Origin: [Mycobacterium] manitobense
Lineage (GTDB): Bacteria; Actinomycetota; Actinomycetes; Mycobacteriales; Mycobacteriaceae
Reading direction: 5' to 3'
NCBI RefSeq assembly: GCF_025821665.1
Contig: NZ_JACKSJ010000117.1
Coordinates: forward strand, 51,641 to 115,640
DNA length: 64,000 nucleotides
Below the pieces are notes generated by a model. The model did not search any database. It worked only from the letters and a program-made list of their open reading frames with translations, and was not told where the DNA came from. The translations under genes and the position numbers were made by a program. Positions 36,305 to 44,503 of the stretch are shown here, piece by piece (the first letter of the stretch is position 1; each line of letters opens with the position of its first letter).

Positions 36305-36718
36305 TCAGTAAGCCGTGACGACGGTGACGGGTTCCTCGGTGACGACACCGTCCACGATGCGGTAGCTGCGCAGCTCGTGGTAGTCGGCGTCGCGGGTGGA
36401 CACCAGGACGTAGTGGGCGTCGGGTTCGGACGCATACGAGATGTCGGTGCGGCTCGGGTAGGCCTCGGTGGCGGTGTGCGAGTGGTAGATGACGACGGGC
36501 ACCTCGTCGGCGTCGTCCATCGCCCGCCACACACGCAGCTGCTCCTGGGAGTCGAACCGGTAGAAGGTCGGCGACCGTTCGGCGTTGAGCATCGCCACGA
36601 ACCGTTCCGGACGGTCCGAGCCCTCGGGGCCCGCGATGATGCCGCAGGCCTCGTCGGGGTGGTCGGCACGGGCGTGCGCGACCATGGCGTCGACCAGGTC
36701 GGCGCGAATCGTCAGCAC
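36305..36718 (-). CDS. mec: JAMM-family CysO-cysteine peptidase
   Basis: A 137-aa zinc peptidase that releases cysteine from the CysO-Cys adduct. The JAMM ligands are His79, His81 and Asp92 in YHSHTATEAYPSRTD, with Glu23 as general base. GTG 36718 has GAGGAGG upstream. It is 50 bases ahead of cysO, completing the mec-cysO-cysM pathway. Confidence 0.95.
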   Translation of the reverse strand: MLTIRADLVDAMVAHARADHPDEACGIIAGPEGSDRPERFVAMLNAERSPTFYRFDSQEQLRVWRAMDDADEVPVVIYHSHTATEAYPSRTDISYASEPDAHYVLVSTRDADYHELRSYRIVDGVVTEEPVTVVTAY

Positions 36719-36752
36719 GGGTACCTCCTCGTCGCACTCGTCGCGCGCCTGC

Positions 36753-37775
36753 TCATCCGAACGCTCCGGGCAACAGGCTCCGGTATGTCGGTATTCCGGC
36801 CACCGGTTCGGCGGCCAGGACGCCGACCAGCACCGCCCGGGCCAGGCAGTCGGCCGCGGCGGCCCCGACGCTGGTGATCAACGCCATCTCGGGCGTCATC
36901 GACGCCGGGGTGTCCGGCGGCGGGGCGACCTCGATCGCGCCGGTGGCCAATGCGAACACGGTATCGCCGTCGTGCGGGGTGTGGGACGGGCGCAGGGTGC
37001 GGGCCAGTCCGTCGTGGGCGGCGAGGGCGACGCGGCGGCAACCGGCCGGGCTGAGCGCGGCGTCGGTGGCCACCACCGCGATGGTGGTGTTGAGCGGGCT
37101 GTGCTCGACGTGGCGGTCGAGATACGCGGCGATCTCGTCGGCCGGCGGTCTGCGCAGCCCGAACTCCTCGGTGAGGTACGCCGTCCACGGCAGCCCGGTG
37201 GCGGTGTCGACCGCGTCGCCCGCCGCGTTCACCACGACGAGCGCGCCGACGGTGACCCCGGAGTCCAGCATCGTCGACGCGGTGCCCACGCCTCCCTTGA
37301 GCACACCCACGCGGGCGCCGACGCCGGCGCCGACGGTGCCGAGGGCCACCTCGGTGCCCGCTGCGGCCGCGGCGGTGTAGCCGAAGTCGGCGGTCGGCCT
37401 GCAGCCCCAGCCGCCGACCGGAAGATCGAAGATGACCGCGCCGGGCACGATCGGCACCACGCCGCCGTCGAGTGCCACCCCGCGGCCCTGCTGCTCCAGC
37501 CACGTCATCACACCGTCGGCGGCGGCGAGGCCGAAGGCGCTGCCACCGGTGAGCACCACCGCGTCGACGTGGCGGACCGAGTTCATCGGGTCCAGCAGAT
37601 CGGTCTCGCGGGTGCCGGGTGCGCCGCCCCTGCCGTCGACCGCGCCGACGGTGCCGGGCGGGGTGAGCACGACGGTGGTGCCGGTGGCCCAGCCGGAGCC
37701 CAGCGTGGCGTCGTCGTCGAGGCGGTGGTGCTGGCCGACCAGGATTCCGCCGACGTCGGTGATGGAACCGCTCAT
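36753..37775 (-). CDS. P1 (DmpA-like) family peptidase, Rv1333-like
   Basis: A 340-aa Ntn-hydrolase-like aminopeptidase/esterase. Family motifs include LTGGSAFGLAAADGVM, GAVIFDLPVGG and the likely self-cleavage site HSPLNTTIAVVATDAALS, where Thr after Asn would become the N-terminal nucleophile of the beta chain. ATG 37775 overlaps the DUF2017 stop (ATGA). Physiological substrate unknown; by analogy it cleaves N-terminal residues of small peptides or amides. Confidence 0.88.
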   Translation of the reverse strand: MSGSITDVGGILVGQHHRLDDDATLGSGWATGTTVVLTPPGTVGAVDGRGGAPGTRETDLLDPMNSVRHVDAVVLTGGSAFGLAAADGVMTWLEQQGRGVALDGGVVPIVPGAVIFDLPVGGWGCRPTADFGYTAAAAAGTEVALGTVGAGVGARVGVLKGGVGTASTMLDSGVTVGALVVVNAAGDAVDTATGLPWTAYLTEEFGLRRPPADEIAAYLDRHVEHSPLNTTIAVVATDAALSPAGCRRVALAAHDGLARTLRPSHTPHDGDTVFALATGAIEVAPPPDTPASMTPEMALITSVGAAAADCLARAVLVGVLAAEPVAGIPTYRSLLPGAFG

Positions 37776-38356
37776 CTGGCCTTGCCCATCAGCGCCAGCA
37801 CCAGGTACTCCTGCAGCACCGTGAGCCACTGGTACACGTCGAGGTGGCCGGCCATCGGATGGTCCGGCGGCAGCTCGTCGGGCCCGCCGTCGCCGATGTC
37901 GAGCATGGTGCCCAGCGCAAGCCGCACGTCGTTGACGGCGGCAACCCAGGACTCGGCGTCGTCCTCGGACAGCTCGAACTTGCCGCCACCGCCCGGTAGC
38001 GTATCCAGCAAACGTTGTCCCGCTTGCCTTTTCGCATCGAGAATGGTCGGCTCGTGCAGGCTGCGCAGCGCACTGTTGAGACTCTCGGCCGTGCCGGACC
38101 CGGCCGGATGGTCGTTGTGCGGCTTGAAGAAGTCGGGCAGCAGCCGCTTCATCGTCTCATCCTGCGGCGGCTGGGAATTGCCGGTGCGCATACCGGTGAT
38201 CGCCTCGAGTTCGTCTGCCGGCGAGGAGGATTGACGTTCCTCGAGCATGCCCAACAGAGATGTCACCAGGTTCTGCAGCAGCGCCGCCTCGTGCTCGGCG
38301 AGCGCCGACCGGAACCGCGGGCCGCCTGCACCGTCGATCCGTTTCCATTTGCGCAC
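37772..38356 (-). CDS. DUF2017 protein, Rv1332-like
   Basis: A 194-aa mostly helical soluble protein (ALAEHEAALLQNLVTSLLGM, then PHNDHPAGSGTAESLNSALR). The family is almost always just downstream of clpS in actinobacteria, here with a 6-base gap, and so has been suspected to act with the ClpS/ClpAP degradation pathway. I see no DNA-binding motif. GTG 38356 is the start. Confidence 0.87.
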   Translation of the reverse strand: MRKWKRIDGAGGPRFRSALAEHEAALLQNLVTSLLGMLEERQSSSPADELEAITGMRTGNSQPPQDETMKRLLPDFFKPHNDHPAGSGTAESLNSALRSLHEPTILDAKRQAGQRLLDTLPGGGGKFELSEDDAESWVAAVNDVRLALGTMLDIGDGGPDELPPDHPMAGHLDVYQWLTVLQEYLVLALMGKAR

Positions 38357-38362
38357 CGCGGA

Positions 38363-38665
38363 TCAGCGGTCCTGCTGCATCGTGGCCCACAGCCCCGCGG
38401 CGTGGAGTTTGGACACGTCGACCTCCATCGACTCGCGGCTGCCTGCCGACACCACCGCCTTGCCCTCGTTGTGCACCTGCAGCATCAACTTGGTGGCGTG
38501 CGGCTCGCTGTAGCCGAACAGCTTCTGCAGGACGTAGGTCACGTAGGTCATCAGGTTGACCGGGTCGTCCCACACGATGGTCACCCACGGGGTGTCGGTG
38601 GCCGATGCGGTCGCGACATCGCGTTCCTCGCGGGTTCCCGGTCGGGCCTTCGCCGGCGTCACCAT
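38363..38665 (-). CDS. clpS: ATP-dependent Clp protease adaptor ClpS
   Basis: A 100-aa N-end-rule adaptor that delivers proteins with bulky hydrophobic N-termini to the Clp protease. The core [20 protein letters not shown] contains the binding-pocket DD/N residues, followed by [17 protein letters not shown]. The first about 25 residues are disordered as is usual. Divergent from pncB with a 47-base gap. Confidence 0.95.
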   Translation of the reverse strand: MVTPAKARPGTREERDVATASATDTPWVTIVWDDPVNLMTYVTYVLQKLFGYSEPHATKLMLQVHNEGKAVVSAGSRESMEVDVSKLHAAGLWATMQQDR

Positions 38666-38712
38666 GCCCGCAAGGATACCGATGTGGTGGATCCGCTCCG
38701 CCGACCACTACC

Positions 38713-40008
38713 GTGGCAGCTGTGACGGCCGCGCTGCTGACCGACAAGTACGAGCTGACCATGCTGGCCGCCGCGCTGCGTGACGGCACCGCACACCGGC
38801 GCACCACGTTCGAGGTCTTCGCGCGGCGGCTGCCGGAGGGCCGTCGCTACGGGGTGGTCGCCGGCACCGCGCGATTCCTGGAACTGCTGTCGCAGTTCAC
38901 TTTCGACGCCGCCGCGCTGGAGTCGGTGTCGGGTTTCCTGGACGACGACACCCTGTCCTACCTGTCGTCGTACCGCTTCGGCGGCGACGTCGAGGGCTAC
39001 GCCGAGGGCGAGCTGTACTTCCCCGGCTCCCCCGTGCTGTCGGTGCGCGGCACCTTCGCCGAGTGCGTGATCCTCGAGACGCTGGCGCTGTCGGTGTTCA
39101 ACCACGACAGCGCCATCGCCTCGGCCGCCGCCCGGATGGTCAGTGCCGCCGAAGGCCGCCCGCTCATCGAGATGGGCTCGCGGCGCACCCATGAGCAGGC
39201 GGCCGTCGCCGCGGCCCGCGCCGCATACCTCGCCGGCTTCAGTGGCACGTCGAACCTCGAGGCGCAGCGCCGCTACGGCGTGCCCGCCCTCGGCACCAGC
39301 GCACACGCCTTCACCCTGCTGCACACCACCGCGGACGGGCCCGACGAGGCGGCCGCCTTCCGGGCCCAGGTCGAGGCGCTCGGGTTGGGCACCACGCTGC
39401 TGGTCGACACCTACGACATCACCGCCGGGGTGGCCACCGCCGTCGAGGTGGCCGGCCCGGCGCTGGGCGCGGTGCGTATCGACTCCGGCGAGCTCGGCGT
39501 CCTGGTCCGCCAGGTGCGCGAGCAGCTCGACGGCCTCGGCGCGACCGGCACGCAGATCGTGGTCTCCAGCGACCTCGACGAGTTCGCCATCGCCGCGCTG
39601 CGCGCCGAGCCGGTCGACAGCTACGGCGTCGGCACGTCGGTGGTGACCGGATCGGGCGCGCCGACGGCCGGAATGGTCTACAAGCTCGTCGAGGTCGACG
39701 GTCTGCCCGTGGCGAAACGCAGCAGCCACAAGGAGTCCCACGGCGGACACAAGCAGGGGCTGCGGCTCGCCAAGCCGTCGGGCACCATCGTCGAGGAGGT
39801 GGTGCACCCGGCGGGCCGGCCGCCCACCGACTCCGCAGGCCTCGAGTCGAGCTCGCTGACCGTCGACCTGGTGCGCGCCGGTGAACCGCTCGGCGACCCA
39901 GGGCTGGACGCGGCTCGCCGACTGGTGGCCGCCGGCCTGGGCAGCCTGCCGTGGGACGGGCTGAAGCTCTCCAGGGGCGAGCCCGCGATCCCGACCCGCA
40001 TGGCATAG
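38713..40008 (+). CDS. pncB: Nicotinate phosphoribosyltransferase
   Basis: A 431-aa NAD-salvage enzyme converting nicotinate and PRPP to nicotinate mononucleotide. Key segments: ALLTDKYELTMLAAALRDG, EMGSRRTHEQAA, GTSAHAFTLLH, VDTYDITAG and RIDSGELGVL; the Lys/His-rich SSHKESHGGHKQG lies in the C-terminal part. Homologue of Rv1330c (pncB1) by position next to dinG and clpS. GTG 38713 and GTG 38722 are both possible starts. Confidence 0.94.
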   Translation: MAAVTAALLTDKYELTMLAAALRDGTAHRRTTFEVFARRLPEGRRYGVVAGTARFLELLSQFTFDAAALESVSGFLDDDTLSYLSSYRFGGDVEGYAEGELYFPGSPVLSVRGTFAECVILETLALSVFNHDSAIASAAARMVSAAEGRPLIEMGSRRTHEQAAVAAARAAYLAGFSGTSNLEAQRRYGVPALGTSAHAFTLLHTTADGPDEAAAFRAQVEALGLGTTLLVDTYDITAGVATAVEVAGPALGAVRIDSGELGVLVRQVREQLDGLGATGTQIVVSSDLDEFAIAALRAEPVDSYGVGTSVVTGSGAPTAGMVYKLVEVDGLPVAKRSSHKESHGGHKQGLRLAKPSGTIVEEVVHPAGRPPTDSAGLESSSLTVDLVRAGEPLGDPGLDAARRLVAAGLGSLPWDGLKLSRGEPAIPTRMA

Positions 40009-42074
40009 GAGGAGTCACGGGCGCCAACGCACACGCCACCGGCGCACGAGCCGTCGACGACGTCACGGCTCTGCTGGACGCCGCGGTGGCCGCCGTGGGC
40101 GGGGCGCGCCGCGACGGACAGGTCGAGATGGCGCAGGCGGTGGCGCGGGCCTTCGACACCGGGGAGCATCTCGCCGTGCAGGCCGGCACCGGCACCGGCA
40201 AGTCGCTGGCCTACCTGGTGCCGGCGATCGCCCGGGCGGTGGCGGCCGAGGAGCCGGTGGTCGTGTCGACGGCGACGATCGCACTGCAGCGCCAGCTGGT
40301 GGACCGCGACCTGCCCCGGCTGGCGGACGCACTGGCGGGCGCGCTGCCTCGCCGGCCGACCTTCGCACTTCTCAAGGGGCGCGGGAATTATTTGTGCCTC
40401 AACAAGATCCACAACGGGTCAGCAGGCTCGACGGAACCGGAGGACAGGCCGCAGGACGAGCTGTTCGACGCCGTCGCCGCCACGGCACTGGGCCGTGACG
40501 TCAAGCGGCTCACCGCATGGTCGTCGGATACCGAGACCGGGGACCGCGACGAGCTGAAACCCGGTGTACCGGACCGCTCCTGGAGTCAGGTCAGCGTCTC
40601 GGCGCGCGAATGCATCGGGGTGGCGCGGTGCCCCTTCGGCACCGACTGCTTCGCCGAGCGGGCCCGCGACAAGGCCGGACACTCCGACGTGGTGGTCACC
40701 AACCACGCACTGCTGGCGATCGACGCCATCTCCGATGCGGCGGTGCTGCCCGAACACCGGTTCCTGATTGTCGACGAGGCGCACGACCTGGTGGACCGAG
40801 TGACGTCGGTGGCGACCGCGGAGCTGTCGGCGACGTCGCTCGGCATCGCCCACCGGCGGGCCGCGCGGCTGATCGACGCCGAACTCGCGCAACGCCTCGA
40901 AGCCGCGACCGCGACGTTCGCCTCGCTCATCCACGACACCTCGCCCGGCCGGATGGACCGGCTCGACGACGAGCTGGCCGCCCACCTCACCGCGCTGCGC
41001 GACGCCGCCCACCGCGCCCGCTCGGCGATCGACACCTCCCCCGCCGACCCGAAGGCGGCCGCGGCGCGGTCGGAGGCCGTCACCGCGCTGACCGATCTCG
41101 GCGACACCGCCTCACGCGTCCTCGACTCGTTCGGCCCGGCGATCCCCGACCGCACCGACGTGGTCTGGCTCGATCACGAGGACAACCGCGGCACCGTGCG
41201 GGCGGTGCTGCGGGTGGCGCCACTGTCGGTCGCCGGGCTGCTGCGCGCCAGGCTGTTCGGGCATTCGACCGCCGTGCTGACGTCGGCCACGCTCACAGTT
41301 GGCGGCAACTTCGAAGCGATGGCAGGCGCCTGGGGCCTGGCGGGCGGCGACGAGGAGTCCGAAGCGTCCGCCTCCCCCGAGTCGCTGCGCTCCAGCCCAC
41401 CGGCCTGGCGCGGTATCGACGTCGGATCGCCGTTCCAGCACGCGAAATCCGGGATCCTCTACGTGGCAGCGCATCTGCCGGCGCCGGGTCGCGACGGGAC
41501 CGGCTCCGCCGAACAGCTCGACGAGATCGCGGGACTGATCACCGCGGCCGGCGGGCGCACCCTCGGACTGTTCTCGTCGATGCGTGCGGCCCGCGCCGCG
41601 GCAGGGATCATGCGCGACCGGCTCGACACACCCGTGCTGTGCCAGGGCGAGGACACCACGTCGGCGCTCGTCGAGCGCTTCGCCGCCGACCCGGCCACGT
41701 CACTGTTCGGCACGCTGTCACTGTGGCAGGGCGTCGACGTGCCAGGGCCGTCGCTGTCACTGGTCCTCATCGACCGCATCCCGTTCCCGCGGCCCGACGA
41801 CCCCTTGCTCACCGCGCGCCAGCGGGCCGTCACCGCGCACGGCGGCAACGGTTTCATGGCCGTGTCGGCCAGTCATGCCGCGCTGCTGCTGGCCCAGGGC
41901 GCGGGCCGGTTGTTGCGCGGCACCCAGGACCGCGGTGTGGTGGCGGTGCTGGACTCGCGGATGGCGACGGCGCGCTACAGCAGCTACCTGCGGGCGTCGC
42001 TGCCGCCGTTCTGGGCGACCACCGACAGCGCACGGGTGCGCGGTGCACTCGAACGGTTGCGGGATCAGGCGTAG
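39951..42074 (+). CDS. dinG: DinG-like XPD-family ATP-dependent helicase
   Basis: A superfamily 2 helicase of about 660-707 aa. Walker A QAGTGTGKSLAY, DEAH box IVDEAHDL, FeS-cluster cysteines (NYLCLNK, then ARECIGVARCPFGTDCF) and motif VI QGAGRLLRG are clear. It unwinds 5'-overhang, R-loop or G-quadruplex DNA. The start is uncertain: a strong AGGAGGA site lies at 40007-40013 just after pncB, but no ATG/GTG/TTG follows at usual spacing. GTG 39951 (inside pncB) is the upstream canonical start and GTG 40086 the next in frame. Confidence 0.9.
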   Translation: MGRAEALQGRARDPDPHGIGGVTGANAHATGARAVDDVTALLDAAVAAVGGARRDGQVEMAQAVARAFDTGEHLAVQAGTGTGKSLAYLVPAIARAVAAEEPVVVSTATIALQRQLVDRDLPRLADALAGALPRRPTFALLKGRGNYLCLNKIHNGSAGSTEPEDRPQDELFDAVAATALGRDVKRLTAWSSDTETGDRDELKPGVPDRSWSQVSVSARECIGVARCPFGTDCFAERARDKAGHSDVVVTNHALLAIDAISDAAVLPEHRFLIVDEAHDLVDRVTSVATAELSATSLGIAHRRAARLIDAELAQRLEAATATFASLIHDTSPGRMDRLDDELAAHLTALRDAAHRARSAIDTSPADPKAAAARSEAVTALTDLGDTASRVLDSFGPAIPDRTDVVWLDHEDNRGTVRAVLRVAPLSVAGLLRARLFGHSTAVLTSATLTVGGNFEAMAGAWGLAGGDEESEASASPESLRSSPPAWRGIDVGSPFQHAKSGILYVAAHLPAPGRDGTGSAEQLDEIAGLITAAGGRTLGLFSSMRAARAAAGIMRDRLDTPVLCQGEDTTSALVERFAADPATSLFGTLSLWQGVDVPGPSLSLVLIDRIPFPRPDDPLLTARQRAVTAHGGNGFMAVSASHAALLLAQGAGRLLRGTQDRGVVAVLDSRMATARYSSYLRASLPPFWATTDSARVRGALERLRDQA

Positions 42075-42751
42075 CCGACCCAGCCGCGGAAGGTGAACGC
42101 CGAGTAGAACTGCACGACGTCGGTGAACCCGGCGTCGCGCAGGACGGCTTCGTCCTGCTCGGGCGTCAGTATCGGAACGTCGGAATCGACCGTGGCGCAG
42201 GCGCGTTCGGTGATCTCCCTGCTGATCCCCGAATCGTGTGCGTATTCGGCGTAGCGGGACAACCACATCCCGCGTTCGGCGGCGTCGCGCTGCGGCAGGC
42301 TCATGTGGGCCACCACGAAGGGCGCCCCGGGGGCCAACCGGCGGCGCACCTCCGCCGCGGTGCGGCGCCGCTCGTCGAGGCCCAGGAAGTGCAGTGTCAG
42401 GAAGCTCGTCGCGGCGTCGAAGGGCCCGGCCGGTGCGTCGTCGATGTAGCCCTCGTGCAGCCGGGCGCGAGACGTCAACGGGCCCAGGGTCTTCTCGGCG
42501 AGGTCGAGCATGGGCCGCGCCGGGTCGACGCCGTCGAACGACCAGCCGGGCCGCGCCTCGGCCAGCGCCTTGATCTCAAGGCCGCCGCCGGCCCCGAGCA
42601 CGAGCACCCGCGCCTGCTCGGGGGCCCGTTCGGAGATGAGGATCGCCGCAAGACGGTGGATCTCGCGGTACCCCGGCACGAATTTCGGCGGGTTGTCGGC
42701 GTAATCGTCGGCGAACTGCAACTGGTGGAACACGCTCGTGTTGTCGCTCAT
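42065..42751 (-). CDS. Class I SAM-dependent methyltransferase
   Basis: A 228-aa protein with the SAM-binding motif VLVLGAGGGLEIKALAE, the acidic residue after strand 2 (FDGVDPARPML) and a FDAATSFLTLHFLG motif. The closest functional class is uncertain; small-molecule methylation is assumed. Convergent with dinG, overlapping by 10 bases. ATG 42751 is chosen at the point where similarity to methyltransferases begins. Confidence 0.85.
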   Translation of the reverse strand: MSDNTSVFHQLQFADDYADNPPKFVPGYREIHRLAAILISERAPEQARVLVLGAGGGLEIKALAEARPGWSFDGVDPARPMLDLAEKTLGPLTSRARLHEGYIDDAPAGPFDAATSFLTLHFLGLDERRRTAAEVRRRLAPGAPFVVAHMSLPQRDAAERGMWLSRYAEYAHDSGISREITERACATVDSDVPILTPEQDEAVLRDAGFTDVVQFYSAFTFRGWVGYA

Positions 42752-42814
42752 CCCGCCAGTGTCGGCACCGAACCGCCCACCCGGCAAGAAGAGTTGCCGT
42801 TCAGGCAAACGCCG

Positions 42815-43579
42815 TCAGACCTTCTTGGTGGTGCCGTACCAGGCGAGCACCGCGTCGGACTGGTCGGTCGACCGGGTCAGGAACGCGTAGGAACGGATGA
42901 ACGACTCGCCGACACAGCCGTCGATCTTCACCCGGAAGTTGCTGATCATCACCCATGGATCGGCGCCGGTGAACTCCTTCTTGGTGACCGGGACGATGTT
43001 GATGATGCCGGGTTTGAGGCCGACGGTGACACCGCCGCCGAGGTTGCCGCCCAGCCCCGGGACGATGCCGTCCGGGATCGGCGAGATGAGGTCGGTGCCG
43101 ATCACGCCGATCGACGGGTTGATGCCCGCCGTCGCGGTCAGCGAGACACCGTTGGAGGTGCTCATGTCGATGCCGCAACCGATCTCGTAGCCGACCTCGA
43201 GGGTGCCGTGCGGCGGCTCGCCGTCGTCAGGTCCGGTCAGCTCGCCGTCGTAAGTGCCGCCCACGACGTACTCGCGCGAGGACAGCGCCGTGGTGAGCGG
43301 CGGGATGATCGCCTGCGTCTCGTCGCGCGCCGACAGTGTCAGCACCCAATCGTCGGGCGTGGTGACGGTGGCAGGCGGCGTCGACTCCACCCGGCCCGGG
43401 TCGGGAGGCGGCGCACCCTCGGGCGGCGGTGCGCCCTCCGGCGGCGGCGCCTCGGCGGCGACCGGCTGAGGTTCGGGTTCCGCGGCCGCGGTCGGCGACA
43501 GCCCGCCCAGCGTCGCGCACATCCATCCCGCCGCGGCCACCGCTGTGAGTGCCCGCCACCACCGTCCCCGATCCGTCAC
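42815..43579 (-). CDS. MspA-family porin with Pro-rich N-terminal linker
   Basis: A 254-aa exported protein. A signal peptide (cleavage near TAAAEPE, about 32) is followed by a proline-rich linker with PPPEGA repeats (45-62), then an MspA-like porin domain: DDWVLTLSARDETQ, SSREYVVGGTYDGELTG, GTLEVGYEIGCGIDMS, PGLGGNLGGGV and SNFRVKIDGCVGESFIRSYA. Two cysteines (135, 222), absent from MspA itself, could form a disulfide. The family forms outer-membrane (mycomembrane) channels for hydrophilic solutes. Pro-rich extension and cysteines set it apart from the classical MspA-MspD. Confidence 0.87.
   Translation of the reverse strand: MTDRGRWWRALTAVAAAGWMCATLGGLSPTAAAEPEPQPVAAEAPPPEGAPPPEGAPPPDPGRVESTPPATVTTPDDWVLTLSARDETQAIIPPLTTALSSREYVVGGTYDGELTGPDDGEPPHGTLEVGYEIGCGIDMSTSNGVSLTATAGINPSIGVIGTDLISPIPDGIVPGLGGNLGGGVTVGLKPGIINIVPVTKKEFTGADPWVMISNFRVKIDGCVGESFIRSYAFLTRSTDQSDAVLAWYGTTKKV
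43404..43452. repeat. 18-bp tandem repeat encoding PPPEGA
   Basis: Within the MspA-like gene, about 2.7 copies of an 18-base unit (GGCGGCGGTGCGCCCTCC-like) encode PPPEGA PPPEGA PPPDPG. The copies differ at few synonymous sites, so length variation by slippage between strains is plausible. Confidence 0.7.
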
Positions 43580-43642
43580 AGCGCCGAACCTACCGCGAGC
43601 TACGTCACGGGTTTACGGATAGCCGCCAGAACGTCAGCGGCG

Positions 43643-44503
43643 TCAGATCGGCAGCCGCAGCACGAACCCGGTCTCCAGCGCGATCCAAGGCGCCCCGTCC
43701 GGTCCGATCGCCAGCCCGTGCGGCTCGCTTCCGGGCGGCAGATCGATGGTGATCACCTCGCCGTCGCCGCTCACCCGGGCGATCTGGCTGGACCCCCACA
43801 GGCTCACCCACACCCCGTCGGCGGGGTCGGCGACCACGGCGTGCGGCTTGCCGGGCAGGTCGAGTTCCTCGATCGCCCCGTCCATCGGGATGCGGCCGAG
43901 TTTCTCGGCGAGGATCTCGGTGAACCACACCGCGTCGTCGTGGGTGGCGGCGATACCGACCGGACCTGCGCCGCTGGTCGGCAGCTCGCGCACCGTCAGA
44001 TCACCCGCCGGTTCGAGCCGGCCGACGGCGTTGCCCTGGTTGAGGGTGAACCACAGCGCACCGTCCGGGCCGGCGGTGATCATCGCGGGGAAGCCGCCGA
44101 GCCCGGCCTCGCGGGTGACCCGGCCGTCGGTGGTGATGCGGCCGACCTCCCCCGATGTGGTCCCGGTGAACCACAGCGCACCGTCGGGGCCCGCGGTGAT
44201 GCCGTACGGCCCACTGCCGTCGGCCACCGGGAACGAGGTCTGCTCCCCCTCGGTGGTGATGCGGCCGATGCGGTCGTCGCCGGTGCGGGTGAACCACATC
44301 GCACCGTCCGGGCCCGCGGTGATCAGCGACGGCCGCGAGCCGGGCGCCACCGGGTACACCGTCACGTCGTCGTCCGGCCTGCCGTCCCCGCCGATCCGGG
44401 CGACGGCGCCGCCGTGCACGAGCGTCACCCAGATCGCCCGGTCCGGACCCGCCGCCAGCGCGTACGGCCCGCCGTCGAGCGCGACCTTCAGTGCACGATT
44501 CAC
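43643..44503 (-). CDS. Vgb-like (NHL-type) seven-bladed beta-propeller protein
   Basis: A 286-aa protein composed of about seven repeats of the form ITAGPDGALWFT spaced 41-43 residues, the pattern of virginiamycin B lyase and related propellers. GTG 44503 overlaps the glgP stop (GTGA), so it is co-translated with glycogen phosphorylase. Histidines in KPHAVVADP and EPHGLAIG match the position of catalytic histidines in Vgb, but streptogramin lyase activity should not be assumed; many relatives are uncharacterised lactonase-like or sensor proteins. No signal peptide is evident. Confidence 0.82.
   Translation of the reverse strand: MNRALKVALDGGPYALAAGPDRAIWVTLVHGGAVARIGGDGRPDDDVTVYPVAPGSRPSLITAGPDGAMWFTRTGDDRIGRITTEGEQTSFPVADGSGPYGITAGPDGALWFTGTTSGEVGRITTDGRVTREAGLGGFPAMITAGPDGALWFTLNQGNAVGRLEPAGDLTVRELPTSGAGPVGIAATHDDAVWFTEILAEKLGRIPMDGAIEELDLPGKPHAVVADPADGVWVSLWGSSQIARVSGDGEVITIDLPPGSEPHGLAIGPDGAPWIALETGFVLRLPI

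Noticed and set aside
43643..44503. Streptogramin (virginiamycin B) resistance gene
   Set aside because: Only the propeller fold is supported; the gene is coupled to glgP and lies in a core metabolic region.
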